From contig JABTBR010000042.1 in assembly GCA_013284265.1 (NCBI GenBank), forward strand, positions 1 to 64,000: DNA of 64,000 bases, written 5' to 3'. The position numbers were made by a program, and so were the translations under genes. The DNA is from Oxalobacteraceae bacterium (GTDB lineage Bacteria; Pseudomonadota; Gammaproteobacteria; Burkholderiales; Burkholderiaceae_D). This document shows, one piece after another, positions 25,417-33,597 of the stretch (the stretch's first letter is position 1; each line of letters begins with the position of its first letter). The notes under the pieces were generated by a model. It was given only the letters and a program-made list of their open reading frames with translations. It searched no databases and was not told where the DNA came from.

Positions 25417-25841
25417 CCACCCGCAATGGCGGCCTTCCTCACCGGCCCGCGTAGGTGTCTTTCTGACGTCGTCCGTCCCTGGAAAATGGCGCGCAAAGCG
25501 CGGCATAGCGTCGATTCCCTCCCAAACCCCCTTGTTCTCCAGCGCTGATCCGGGCGCCGCTTTGCCGGATTTCGCATGATTTTGCGGCAGCGCAACAAAT
25601 TGTCGAAAAATCATGGCGGTGTTGGGGGTTGGCAACTTTATGTAATTATTTCAATTTTTTTTATTCACCAAGTTTCAGTATTTTTGCGTCGGAAACACAT
25701 GTGTGCAGATGAGGTTGCACATTCACATTCTTAGCTAAGTATCTAATTTCTCGATAGTTTTTTCTAGCACCCCGCTTCAAGGAAGTTCGCTAAGTCCTTA
25801 ATTTCATTAATAAAATCCCTGTTTCGCTTGCCGGAAACCGC

Positions 25842-25870
25842 TTGACCACCTTTCCCCCTTCCTCTAAAGT
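25842..25870 (+). promoter_or_regulatory. Promoter of the dcw operon (Pmra)
   Basis: TTGACC (25842-25847), exactly 17 bases, TAAAGT (25865-25870). The expected start is near 25877, inside the MraZ boxes. Confidence 0.82.
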
Positions 25871-25904
25871 GGGCAACTGTGTGAAAAAGTGTGTTTTTGT
25901 GGGA
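25870..25904 (+). promoter_or_regulatory. MraZ-binding repeats
   Basis: Four TG(G/T)GN words begin at 25870, 25880, 25890 and 25900: TGGGC, TGTGA, TGTGT, TGGGA, each separated by five bases. In E. coli MraZ binds TGGGN direct repeats with 5-base spacers in its own promoter; here the outer two match best. The position just after the -10 box fits repression. Confidence 0.8.
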
Positions 25905-25965
25905 AGTTTTCCCTCAAGCCGCAGCGCGCGATCCCCAACAACCCGAGTTCAAAAAGGCCATTTCC

Positions 25966-26394
25966 GTGTTTCAAGGCGCGTCCGCTATCAGTCTCGATGC
26001 CAAGGGTAGGATGTCTATTCCTGCCAAGCACCGTGACGCGCTCGCGATCCAGTGCGAAGGCCGCCTGACCCTGACCAAACACCCGGACGGCTGCCTGCTG
26101 TTCTTTCCGCGTCCGGTGTGGGAAAGCCACCGCGAGCAGATCGCCTCCTGGCCGATGTCCGCGCGCGCCTGGCAGCGCATCTTCCTTGGCAATGCCTGCG
26201 ACGTCGAACTCGATTCGGCCGGCCGCATCCTGATCTCCCCGGAGCTGCGCAATGCCGTCGGCCTGGCGCGCGAGGTCATGATGATCGGCATGGGCAGCCA
26301 CTTTGAGATCTGGGACGCGGCCAAGCTGGCCGAAAAAGAAGCGCAGGCGATTGAAGCCGGCACCCCCGACGTACTTAATAATTTTTCTTTCTAA
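25966..26394 (+). CDS. mraZ: Transcriptional regulator MraZ
   Basis: DNA-binding protein of 142 aa with two AbrB-like MraZ repeats: FQGASAISLDAKGRMSIPAKHR (residues 2-23) and CDVELDSAGRILISPELR (about 75-92). It forms rings and represses the dcw operon that it heads. I take the GTG at 25966 as the start, since AAGG lies eight bases upstream and the product has the family length; reading on to 25891 would add 25 unrelated residues and overlap the MraZ boxes. Confidence 0.95.
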   Translation: MFQGASAISLDAKGRMSIPAKHRDALAIQCEGRLTLTKHPDGCLLFFPRPVWESHREQIASWPMSARAWQRIFLGNACDVELDSAGRILISPELRNAVGLAREVMMIGMGSHFEIWDAAKLAEKEAQAIEAGTPDVLNNFSF

Positions 26395-26403
26395 GGCCCC
26401 GTG

Positions 26404-27387
26404 ATGACGACTTTGACGGCGCCGGAATTTCAGCATCGGACGGTGCTGCTCGATGAGGCGGTCGATGCCCTCGACCTGACGGGCGCGCGCGCCGACGGCG
26501 TGTATGTGGACGGCACCTTCGGGCGCGGCGGCCATAGCCGCCTGATCCTGTCGCGCCTGGGCGCGAACGCGCGCCTGGTCGCTTTCGACAAGGACCTGCA
26601 GGCCATCGCCACGGCCCAGCAGATCGCCGACCCGCGCTTTACCATCGTCCACGACAGTTTTGCCACCATGGGCGCGGCCATGGCCGAGCGCCAGCTTGGC
26701 CAGGCCGACGGTATTTTGCTGGACCTGGGCATCTCGTCGCCCCAGGTGGATGACGCCGCGCGCGGCTTCAGCTTCCGCAATGACGGCCCGCTCGATATGC
26801 GCATGGATACCACGCGCGGCATATCGGCGGCGGAGTGGCTCGCCACAGAGACCGAACAGACACTGGAAAAGGTGATCAGAGATTATGGGGAAGAACGGTT
26901 TGCTTTTCAGATTGCAAAGGCGATTGTTGCTCGCCGGGCAGTCGAGCCAATTTCAAGCACACGACAGCTTGCCGCAATCGTGGCAGGCGCGGTCAAGACT
27001 CGGGAAAAGGGCAAGGACCCGGCCACCCGCACCTTTCAGGCTATCCGGATTCACATCAATAAGGAACTTGAGGATCTCGAGACCGGATTGAATCAGGCCT
27101 ACGGCTGCCTGGCGCCGGGCGGCATCCTGGCCATCATCAGCTTCCACTCGCTGGAAGACCGCATGGTCAAGCGCTTCTTCGCGTCCAAGGTGAACGTGGC
27201 GCAGCCGGACCGGCGCCTGCCGATCCGCGCGGTCGACCTGCCGCAGCCGGAAATGAAACTGCTGTCGAAGATGAAGCCGTCCGACGCCGAGATCGAAGCC
27301 AACCCGCGTTCGCGTTCGGCCGTGATGCGGGTGGCGCGCCGCCTGCCTGTTCCTGCGCCTGGCTCTGCTATCGGGGCGCGGCCATGA
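26404..27387 (+). CDS. rsmH: 16S rRNA (cytosine-1402-N4)-methyltransferase
   Basis: SAM-dependent enzyme of 327 aa (formerly MraW) that methylates N4 of C1402 in the 16S rRNA decoding centre. It has HRTVLLDEAVDAL at the start, the SAM loop YVDGTFGRGGHSRLIL (about 35-50), LLDLGISSPQVD (about 105) and GGILAIISFHSLEDRMVKRFF (about 239). Codons from about 26821 to 27095 use far more A/T-ending triplets than the flanks, as if this part came from another donor; the protein stays intact. ATG 26404 is preferred over GTG 26401. It overlaps ftsL by four bases. Confidence 0.96.
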   Translation: MTTLTAPEFQHRTVLLDEAVDALDLTGARADGVYVDGTFGRGGHSRLILSRLGANARLVAFDKDLQAIATAQQIADPRFTIVHDSFATMGAAMAERQLGQADGILLDLGISSPQVDDAARGFSFRNDGPLDMRMDTTRGISAAEWLATETEQTLEKVIRDYGEERFAFQIAKAIVARRAVEPISSTRQLAAIVAGAVKTREKGKDPATRTFQAIRIHINKELEDLETGLNQAYGCLAPGGILAIISFHSLEDRMVKRFFASKVNVAQPDRRLPIRAVDLPQPEMKLLSKMKPSDAEIEANPRSRSAVMRVARRLPVPAPGSAIGARP

Positions 27388-27668
27388 GTGGCAAGATCAA
27401 TGCGGTGCTGACCGCCATGCTGGTGGCCTGCGGGCTGTCGCTGGTCAACGCCCAGTACCAGGCGCGTCACCTGTTCATTGAACTCGAACGCACCCAGTCG
27501 CAGGCGCGCCAGCTCGACATCGAGTGGGCCCAGCTGCAGCTGGACCAGTCGACGCTGGGCAAGCACGCCCGTATTGAAGAGATCGCCCGGCGCGATCTGA
27601 ACATGACACCGCTGACGTCCGCGCGCACCCAATATCTGTCTCCGGAAGGCGAGCATGAAACGCAATAG
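27384..27668 (+). CDS. ftsL: Cell division protein FtsL
   Basis: Bitopic inner-membrane protein of 94 aa that joins FtsB and FtsQ to activate the FtsWI septal synthase. A membrane helix at about 7-24 is followed by a coiled coil (ELERTQSQARQLDIEWAQLQLDQ, about 32-54) and an NMTPLTSARTQYLSPE tail. The start overlaps rsmH by ATGA; the 3' end overlaps ftsI by 14 bases. Confidence 0.93.
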   Translation: MSGKINAVLTAMLVACGLSLVNAQYQARHLFIELERTQSQARQLDIEWAQLQLDQSTLGKHARIEEIARRDLNMTPLTSARTQYLSPEGEHETQ

Positions 27669-29430
27669 CAATGCCAGCGTTTCGCGGGTAGCCGCCTCCA
27701 AGGGCGTGCCGTTCTCGAAAAACCCGGTCCTGGCCGTGCGCCTGCCGGTCTGGCGTTCGCGCGTGGTGCTGTTTGTCCTGTTCGCCGCCTTCGCGGCCCT
27801 GGCCGGCCGCGCGGTCTGGCTGCAGGGCGTGTCCACCCAGTTCCTGCAGAAGCAGGGCGAGGCGCGCTACGCCCGCACGCTGGACCTGCCCGCCACGCGC
27901 GGCAAGATCACCGACCGCGAAGGCCAGGTGCTCGCTTCCTCGATTCCCGTCAAGGCCATCTGGGCGATTCCCGACGATGTGCAGGAAGCGCCGCCGGCCA
28001 AGCTGAAAGCGCTGGCCAGGCTGCTCGACATGAGCGACGCCGAGCTGAAGAAAAAACTCGATTCCGACCGCGGCTTTGTCTACCTCAAGCGCCAGGTCGA
28101 GCAGGACGTGTCCGACCAGATCGCCAAGCTGGGCATCGAAGGCATCCAGACCCGCAAGGAATATAAGCGCTTCTACCCGCAGGGCGAAGTGACCACCCAC
28201 GTGGTGGGCTTCACCAATGTGGAAGACGTGGGCCAGGAAAGCATGGAACTGGCGCAGCAGAAAACCCTGGTGGGCGCGCCCGGCAGCCGCCGCGTGATCA
28301 AGGACCGCCTGGGCCATATCGTCGAAGACATCGAATCGGTGCGCGAGCCGCATGACGGCAAGGACCTGACACTGTCGATCGACAGCAAGATCCAGTACAT
28401 CGCGTTTACCCAGGTCAAAGAGGCGGTGGAGAAGTTCCACGCCAAGGCCGGCGCCGCCGTGGTGCTCGATGTGCACACCGGCGAAGTGCTGGCGCTGGCC
28501 AACTGGCCGGCCTATAACCCGAATGACCGCTCGGTGCTGACCGGCGAGCAGCTGCGTAACCGCGTCATGACCGACACCTTCGAGCCGGGTTCCTCCTTGA
28601 AGCCGTTCACGGTGGGCCTGTCGCTCGACACCAAGCGCGTCAAGCCGATGACCATGTTCGATACCGCGCCCGGCTATATGACCATCGGCGACCGCACCAT
28701 CCACGATTCGCACGCCCACGGCATGCTGACGGTGCAGGAAATCATCCAGAAGTCCTCCAACATCGGCACTTCCAAGATCGCGCTGGCCATGCCGGCCCAG
28801 GAAATGTGGGAAATGTTTACCAAGCTCGGTTTCGGCCAGCAGCCGCGCTGGGGCTTCCCCGGCGCCGTGGCCGGCCGGGTGCGGCCATTCAAATCCTGGC
28901 GTCCGATCGAGCAGGCCAATATGAGCTTCGGCCAGGGTATCTCGGTGTCGCTGATCCAGCTGGCGCGCGCCTATCTGGTGTATGCGCGCGACGGCGACAT
29001 CATTCCGCTGTCGTTCCAGAAGGTGCACGAGGCGCCGCACGGCACCCAGGTGGTGAGCGCCAAGACGGCGGCCGAGATGCGCGAGATGCTGGAAATGGTG
29101 ACCCAGCCGGGCGGCTCCGCCGTCAAGGCCCAGGTGCCGGGCTACCGCGTGGGCGGCAAGACCGGCACCGCGCAAAAGGTGGTCAATGGGCGCTACTCGC
29201 AGACCAAATACATCGGTAACTTCATCGGCATGGCGCCGATGTCGGATCCGCGCTTCATCATTGCCGTGATGATCGACGAGCCGGGCGGTCCGGTGCACGT
29301 CGGCGGCGACGTGGCCGGTCCGGTGTTCTCGACGCTGGCGGCCCAGGCCCTGCGCGCCAAGAACATCGCGCCTGACTCCACGCTGACCCATATCATCATT
29401 CCTGAGAACGCCGGACAGGAGAAAATGTGA
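27655..29430 (+). CDS. ftsI: Peptidoglycan transpeptidase FtsI (PBP3)
   Basis: Septal class B penicillin-binding protein of 591 aa. It has a cytoplasmic lead, a membrane helix at about 37-58, a pedestal domain beginning RTLDLPATRGKITDREGQVLA, and the transpeptidase domain with nucleophile Ser313 in SSLKPF, SSN near 367 and KTG near 502 (KTGTAQK). It cross-links new septal glycan strands and pairs with FtsW, encoded downstream. Its first codons overlap ftsL; its stop overlaps the murE GTG start. Confidence 0.97.
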   Translation: MKRNSNASVSRVAASKGVPFSKNPVLAVRLPVWRSRVVLFVLFAAFAALAGRAVWLQGVSTQFLQKQGEARYARTLDLPATRGKITDREGQVLASSIPVKAIWAIPDDVQEAPPAKLKALARLLDMSDAELKKKLDSDRGFVYLKRQVEQDVSDQIAKLGIEGIQTRKEYKRFYPQGEVTTHVVGFTNVEDVGQESMELAQQKTLVGAPGSRRVIKDRLGHIVEDIESVREPHDGKDLTLSIDSKIQYIAFTQVKEAVEKFHAKAGAAVVLDVHTGEVLALANWPAYNPNDRSVLTGEQLRNRVMTDTFEPGSSLKPFTVGLSLDTKRVKPMTMFDTAPGYMTIGDRTIHDSHAHGMLTVQEIIQKSSNIGTSKIALAMPAQEMWEMFTKLGFGQQPRWGFPGAVAGRVRPFKSWRPIEQANMSFGQGISVSLIQLARAYLVYARDGDIIPLSFQKVHEAPHGTQVVSAKTAAEMREMLEMVTQPGGSAVKAQVPGYRVGGKTGTAQKVVNGRYSQTKYIGNFIGMAPMSDPRFIIAVMIDEPGGPVHVGGDVAGPVFSTLAAQALRAKNIAPDSTLTHIIIPENAGQEKM

Positions 29431-31025
29431 GCACCCAAGTGAGCAGCAATGTGAACACCGCATTCGACCCGCAGGCGCTGGCCGCCGCGATCCGCAAGCT
29501 GGCGCCGACCGCGCAGCTGGCCTCGGATTCGCGCCGCGTCGCGCCGGGCGATGTCTTTTTTGCCTATCCCAACGATGCCGCGGCTGCTGGCCAGGCCGGC
29601 GACGGGCGCCGCTTCATTGAATCGGCCATCGAGCGCGGCGCCGCGCTGGTGGTGCTGGACCCGGCCGGCTTCAGCTGGAACCCCGACTGGGCCGTGCCTT
29701 ATCTGACGGTGGACCAGCTCAAGCAGAACGCCGGCCAGATCGCCCACGCCTTCTATCAGGCCCCGGACGCGGCCATGTTCACCGTCGGCGTGACCGGCAC
29801 CAACGGCAAAACCTCCAGCGCGGTCTGGCTGGGGCAGGCGCTGTCGCGCGGCAGCGAACCGGCCGCCGTGATCGGCACGCTGGGCGTGGGCCTGTTCAAG
29901 ACGCGCGGCGAGGTGGAGTACGACGTCACCGGCTACACCACGCCGGACGCGGTGCTGCTGGCGCGCACGCTGGCCCGCCTGCGCGACGCCGGCGCCACCG
30001 CGCTGGCGATTGAAGTATCGTCGATCGGCCTCGATCAGGGCCGCGTGGCCGGCATGCATTTCGATGTAGCCTTGTTTACCAATCTGACCCGCGACCACCT
30101 GGACTACCACGGCGACATGGCCGCCTACGAGGCCGCCAAAACCCGGCTGTTCGACTGGCCCGGCCTGAAAACGGCCGTCATCAATCTGGACGACCCTATG
30201 GGCCTGCGCCTGGTCGCGCATCTGCGGGCCAAGGCCGTGCCGCTGGCCGGCACGCTGCCGCTGATCGGCTATACCCTGGCCGATGCGGCCACGCTGCCCG
30301 ATCTGCCCGGCGTGCTGATGCTGCGCGCCAGCCAGTTGCGCGGCGGCCGCAGCGGCGGCACCGAATTCCATCTGGAGTGCTTCCTCGGCGTGGCGCTGGT
30401 CAAGACCCAGCTGGTGGGCCACTTCAATATCAGCAATGCGCTGGGTGTTCTGGGCGCCATGCTGGCGCGCGGCACCGGCCTGCGCGTCGCCATCGACGCG
30501 ATCGAAGCGCTGCAGCCGGCCCCTGGCCGCATGCAGCAGGTTGGCGGCCAGGAAGCGCCGCTGATCGTCATCGACTATGCCCATACCCCGGACGCGCTGG
30601 AAAAAACCCTGGCCGCGCTGCGTCCACTGGCGACCGAACGCGGCGGCCAGCTGTGGTGCGTGTTCGGCTGCGGTGGCGACCGCGATCCGGGCAAGCGTCC
30701 GCAGATGGGCAAGATCGCCCAGATGGCCGACCACGTGCTCGTCACCAGCGACAATCCGCGCAGCGAAGATCCGCACGCCATCATCGGCCAGATCGTGGCC
30801 GGCATGGATGCGGCGCATCCATCGTCGGTATTGCAGACGGTGGAAGACCGCGCCGCCGCGATCCTGTCGGCGATCAAGCACGCCGGCAAGCCGGACGTGA
30901 TTCTGCTGGCCGGCAAAGGCCATGAACCCTACCAGGAAATCAAGGGCAAGAAATTGCCGTTTTCCGACGCCGACCACGCCCAGCTGGCGCTGTCGGCCCG
31001 TTTGACCATGATGAGGACCAACTGA
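29427..31025 (+). CDS. murE: UDP-MurNAc-tripeptide synthetase MurE
   Basis: Cytoplasmic Mur ligase of 532 aa that adds the third residue to UDP-MurNAc-L-Ala-D-Glu. The ATP loop GVTGTNGKTSSAVWLG is near 120, the central ligase domain follows, and DNPRSEDPHAI near 445 carries the DNPR motif that selects meso-diaminopimelate. The GTG start overlaps the ftsI stop (GTGA). It is longer than E. coli MurE (495 aa), with extra residues in the Ala-rich N-terminal domain. Confidence 0.96.
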   Translation: MSTQVSSNVNTAFDPQALAAAIRKLAPTAQLASDSRRVAPGDVFFAYPNDAAAAGQAGDGRRFIESAIERGAALVVLDPAGFSWNPDWAVPYLTVDQLKQNAGQIAHAFYQAPDAAMFTVGVTGTNGKTSSAVWLGQALSRGSEPAAVIGTLGVGLFKTRGEVEYDVTGYTTPDAVLLARTLARLRDAGATALAIEVSSIGLDQGRVAGMHFDVALFTNLTRDHLDYHGDMAAYEAAKTRLFDWPGLKTAVINLDDPMGLRLVAHLRAKAVPLAGTLPLIGYTLADAATLPDLPGVLMLRASQLRGGRSGGTEFHLECFLGVALVKTQLVGHFNISNALGVLGAMLARGTGLRVAIDAIEALQPAPGRMQQVGGQEAPLIVIDYAHTPDALEKTLAALRPLATERGGQLWCVFGCGGDRDPGKRPQMGKIAQMADHVLVTSDNPRSEDPHAIIGQIVAGMDAAHPSSVLQTVEDRAAAILSAIKHAGKPDVILLAGKGHEPYQEIKGKKLPFSDADHAQLALSARLTMMRTN

Positions 31026-32425
31026 TGCAAGCAGCACTGGCCCAGATTCTGCCTTCGATGACAGGCGCGACTCTGGTCAACCATACCTCCGGCGTGGCCG
31101 CGTTCGACGGCGTGTCGACCGACAGCCGCAGCGCGCCCGCCGGCTCGCTCTTCGTCGCCCTGCGCGGCGAAGTCTTCGACGCGCACGACTTCCTGGACCA
31201 GGTGGCCGCGCGCGGCGTGGCCGCCGTGGTGGTCGAGCGCCTTCCCGAAGGCTGGACCCTGCCGGCCATCGTCGTGCCGGACACGCTGGTCGCGCTGGGG
31301 CAGATCGCCAATTACTGGCGCCGCCAGTTCAGCGTGCCCGTGATCGGCGTCACCGGCAGCAACGGCAAGACCACGGTCAAGGAAATGATCTCGGCGATCC
31401 TGGCGGTCGCCCATGGCGAAGATGGCCGTCTGGCCACGCGCGGCAACCTGAATAATGAAATCGGCGTGCCGCAAACCCTGTTCCGCTTCGCGCCTGAACA
31501 CCGGGCCGCCGTGATTGAACTGGGCATGAACCACCCCGGCGAAATCGGCCGCCTGACGGCGATCGCCCAACCCGGCGTGGCCATGGTCAACAACGCCCAG
31601 CGCGAACACCAGGAATTCATGCACAGCGTGGAAGCGGTGGCGCGCGAAAACGGCGCCGTGCTGGCCGGCCTGCCGCTTGACGGCGTGGCGGTGTTCCCGC
31701 AGGACGATGAATTTACCCCGCTGTGGCAGGAGCTGGCCGGCGCGCGCCGCGTGCTGCGCTTCGGCCTGAGCAAGGACGCCGAAGTGAGCTGCACCTTCCG
31801 CGCCAACGATTTCGGCAACGATATGTTCGTCACCGTGCGCGAAGGCACCGTGAGCGACGGCCCGCCCGAGCAGTTCTTCGTCGGCTTGCAGGCCGCCGGC
31901 GTGCACAATGTGCGCAATGCGCTGGCCGCCGTGGCCTGCACCTTTGCCGCCGGCGTGGCGATTGACGACATCAAGCGCGGGCTCGACAGCTTCGCGCCCG
32001 TCAGCGGCAGGCTGCAGCGCAAGCAGGCCGTCAACGGCGCCACCGTCATCGACGACAGCTATAACGCCAATCCGGATTCGGTGCGCGCCGCCATCGACGT
32101 GCTGTCGCGCGCCGAGGCTCCGCGCGTGCTGGTGCTGGGCGATATGGGCGAAGTGGGCACCCAGGGCCGCGAATTCCACGAAGAGATCAGCGCGTATGCG
32201 CAGGAAAAGGGCATCGAACAGGTGCTCGTCACCGGCGAACTGGCGCGCTTCATGCAGGGCGCGACGGTACGTCATTTTGAACAGTTCGGCGATTTGCTGG
32301 CCGCAGTCGATGCGGCCACGACGCCGTCAGCAACCGTATTGATCAAGGGCTCCCGCTTCATGAAAATGGAACGGGTCGTGCAGCATTTGATTGGATTGCA
32401 ACAAGCTAACAAGGAAAGTCACTAA
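31025..32425 (+). CDS. murF: UDP-MurNAc-tripeptide-D-Ala-D-Ala ligase MurF
   Basis: Cytoplasmic Mur ligase of 466 aa that adds the D-Ala-D-Ala dipeptide, the last soluble step before lipid I. The N-terminal domain carries GVSTDSRSAPAGSLFVALRGE, the ATP loop is GVTGSNGKTTVKEM near 115, the central NNEIGVPQTL near 150 is conserved, and ligand-binding DDSYNANPDS lies near 343. It shares one base with the murE stop. Confidence 0.96.
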   Translation: MQAALAQILPSMTGATLVNHTSGVAAFDGVSTDSRSAPAGSLFVALRGEVFDAHDFLDQVAARGVAAVVVERLPEGWTLPAIVVPDTLVALGQIANYWRRQFSVPVIGVTGSNGKTTVKEMISAILAVAHGEDGRLATRGNLNNEIGVPQTLFRFAPEHRAAVIELGMNHPGEIGRLTAIAQPGVAMVNNAQREHQEFMHSVEAVARENGAVLAGLPLDGVAVFPQDDEFTPLWQELAGARRVLRFGLSKDAEVSCTFRANDFGNDMFVTVREGTVSDGPPEQFFVGLQAAGVHNVRNALAAVACTFAAGVAIDDIKRGLDSFAPVSGRLQRKQAVNGATVIDDSYNANPDSVRAAIDVLSRAEAPRVLVLGDMGEVGTQGREFHEEISAYAQEKGIEQVLVTGELARFMQGATVRHFEQFGDLLAAVDAATTPSATVLIKGSRFMKMERVVQHLIGLQQANKESH

Positions 32426-32427
32426 TC

Positions 32428-33597
32428 ATGCTGCTCTGGCTCGCACAGTATTTTCAACAGGATCTTGGCCCGCTGCGGATCTTTAACTTCATCACCTTCC
32501 GCGCGGTGTTCGCCACCATTACCGCGCTGCTGATCGGCCTGGCCGCCGGTCCGGCGGTGATCCGCAAGCTGACCGCGATGAAGTACGGCCAGGCCGTGCG
32601 CACCGACGGTCCGCAGACCCACCTGAAAAAACACGGCACCCCGACCATGGGCGGCGTGCTGCTGTTGATCTCGATCGGCGTATCGACGCTGCTGTGGTGC
32701 GACCTGTCGAACCGCCTGATCTGGCCCGTGCTGATCGTCACGCTGGGATTTGGCGCGGTCGGCTGGGTCGACGACTACCGCAAGGTGGTGCGCCAGGACC
32801 CGGAAGGCATGCGCTCGGCCGAAAAATACTTCTGGCAGTCGCTGGTGGGCATCGGCGCCGCGCTGTACCTGGCGTTCTCGGTGTCGGCACCCAACGCCGG
32901 CAAGGTATTCGAGCTGTTCTTCGAGTGGGTGCGGTCGGGCTTCTCGATGGACCTGCCGCCCAAGGCCGACCTGATCGTTCCCTTCTTCAAGACCGTCAGC
33001 TATCCGCTGGGCGTGTGGGGCTTCATCGCGCTGACCTACTGCGTGATCGTCGGCACCAGCAATGCGGTCAACTTCACCGACGGCCTCGATGGCCTGGCCA
33101 TCATGCCGACGATTATGGTCGGCTCGGCCCTGGGCCTGTTCGCCTATCTGACCGGCAGCTTCACCTATTCGCGCTACCTGTTCATTCCGCATATTCCGGG
33201 CGCGGGCGAACTGATCATCTTCTGCGGTGCGCTGGCCGGCGCCGGCCTGGCCTTCCTGTGGTTTAACACCCATCCGGCCCAGGTCTTCATGGGCGACGTC
33301 GGCGCGCTGGCGCTGGGCGGCGCACTCGGCACGCTGGCCGTGATCGTGCGCCAGGAAATCGTCCTGTTCATCATGGGCGGCGTGTTCGTGGCCGAAACCG
33401 TGTCGGTGATTATCCAGGTGGGCTGGTTCAAGATCACCAAGAAACGCTTCGGCGTGGGCCGCCGGGTATTCCTGATGGCGCCGCTGCACCACCACTTCGA
33501 GCAAAAAGGCTGGAAAGAGACCCAGGTCGTGGTCCGATTCTGGATTATCACGATGATGCTGGTCCTGGTCGGACTGTCCACACTGAAGCTGCGCTAA
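32428..33597 (+). CDS. mraY: Phospho-MurNAc-pentapeptide translocase MraY
   Basis: Integral membrane enzyme of 389 aa with ten predicted helices. It attaches phospho-MurNAc-pentapeptide to undecaprenyl phosphate, making lipid I. The aspartate pair in VGWVDDYRK (about 110-118), NFTDGLDGLAI (about 214-224) and the HHHFE loop (about 354-358) form the active site. It begins two bases after murF and shares one base with murD. Confidence 0.97.
   Translation: MLLWLAQYFQQDLGPLRIFNFITFRAVFATITALLIGLAAGPAVIRKLTAMKYGQAVRTDGPQTHLKKHGTPTMGGVLLLISIGVSTLLWCDLSNRLIWPVLIVTLGFGAVGWVDDYRKVVRQDPEGMRSAEKYFWQSLVGIGAALYLAFSVSAPNAGKVFELFFEWVRSGFSMDLPPKADLIVPFFKTVSYPLGVWGFIALTYCVIVGTSNAVNFTDGLDGLAIMPTIMVGSALGLFAYLTGSFTYSRYLFIPHIPGAGELIIFCGALAGAGLAFLWFNTHPAQVFMGDVGALALGGALGTLAVIVRQEIVLFIMGGVFVAETVSVIIQVGWFKITKKRFGVGRRVFLMAPLHHHFEQKGWKETQVVVRFWIITMMLVLVGLSTLKLR

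Larger units (their letters stand above)
25257..25965. other. Long non-coding stretch before mraZ
   Basis: 709 bases without a convincing gene. From left: a GC hairpin (25267-25302), a TATAAT (25321-25326), a ribosome site with a 14-codon reading frame (25372-25416) carrying two inverted repeats, a GC-rich block of about 200 bases with only weak reading frames (a 71-codon one on the minus strand from 25614 lacks a ribosome site), an AT-rich block (25635-25830), then the mra promoter and MraZ boxes. Confidence 0.55.

Noticed and set aside
23019..25598. 859-codon minus-strand frame over the collagenase gene
   Set aside because: Complement of the real gene with its zinc motif, signal peptide and ribosome site; the mirror product shows no fold signature.
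25399..25635. 78-codon minus-strand frame upstream of mraZ
   Set aside because: No ribosome site before its TTG or internal ATG (25614), and it overlaps the possible leader peptide; composition does not distinguish it from chance. Mentioned in the region entry only.
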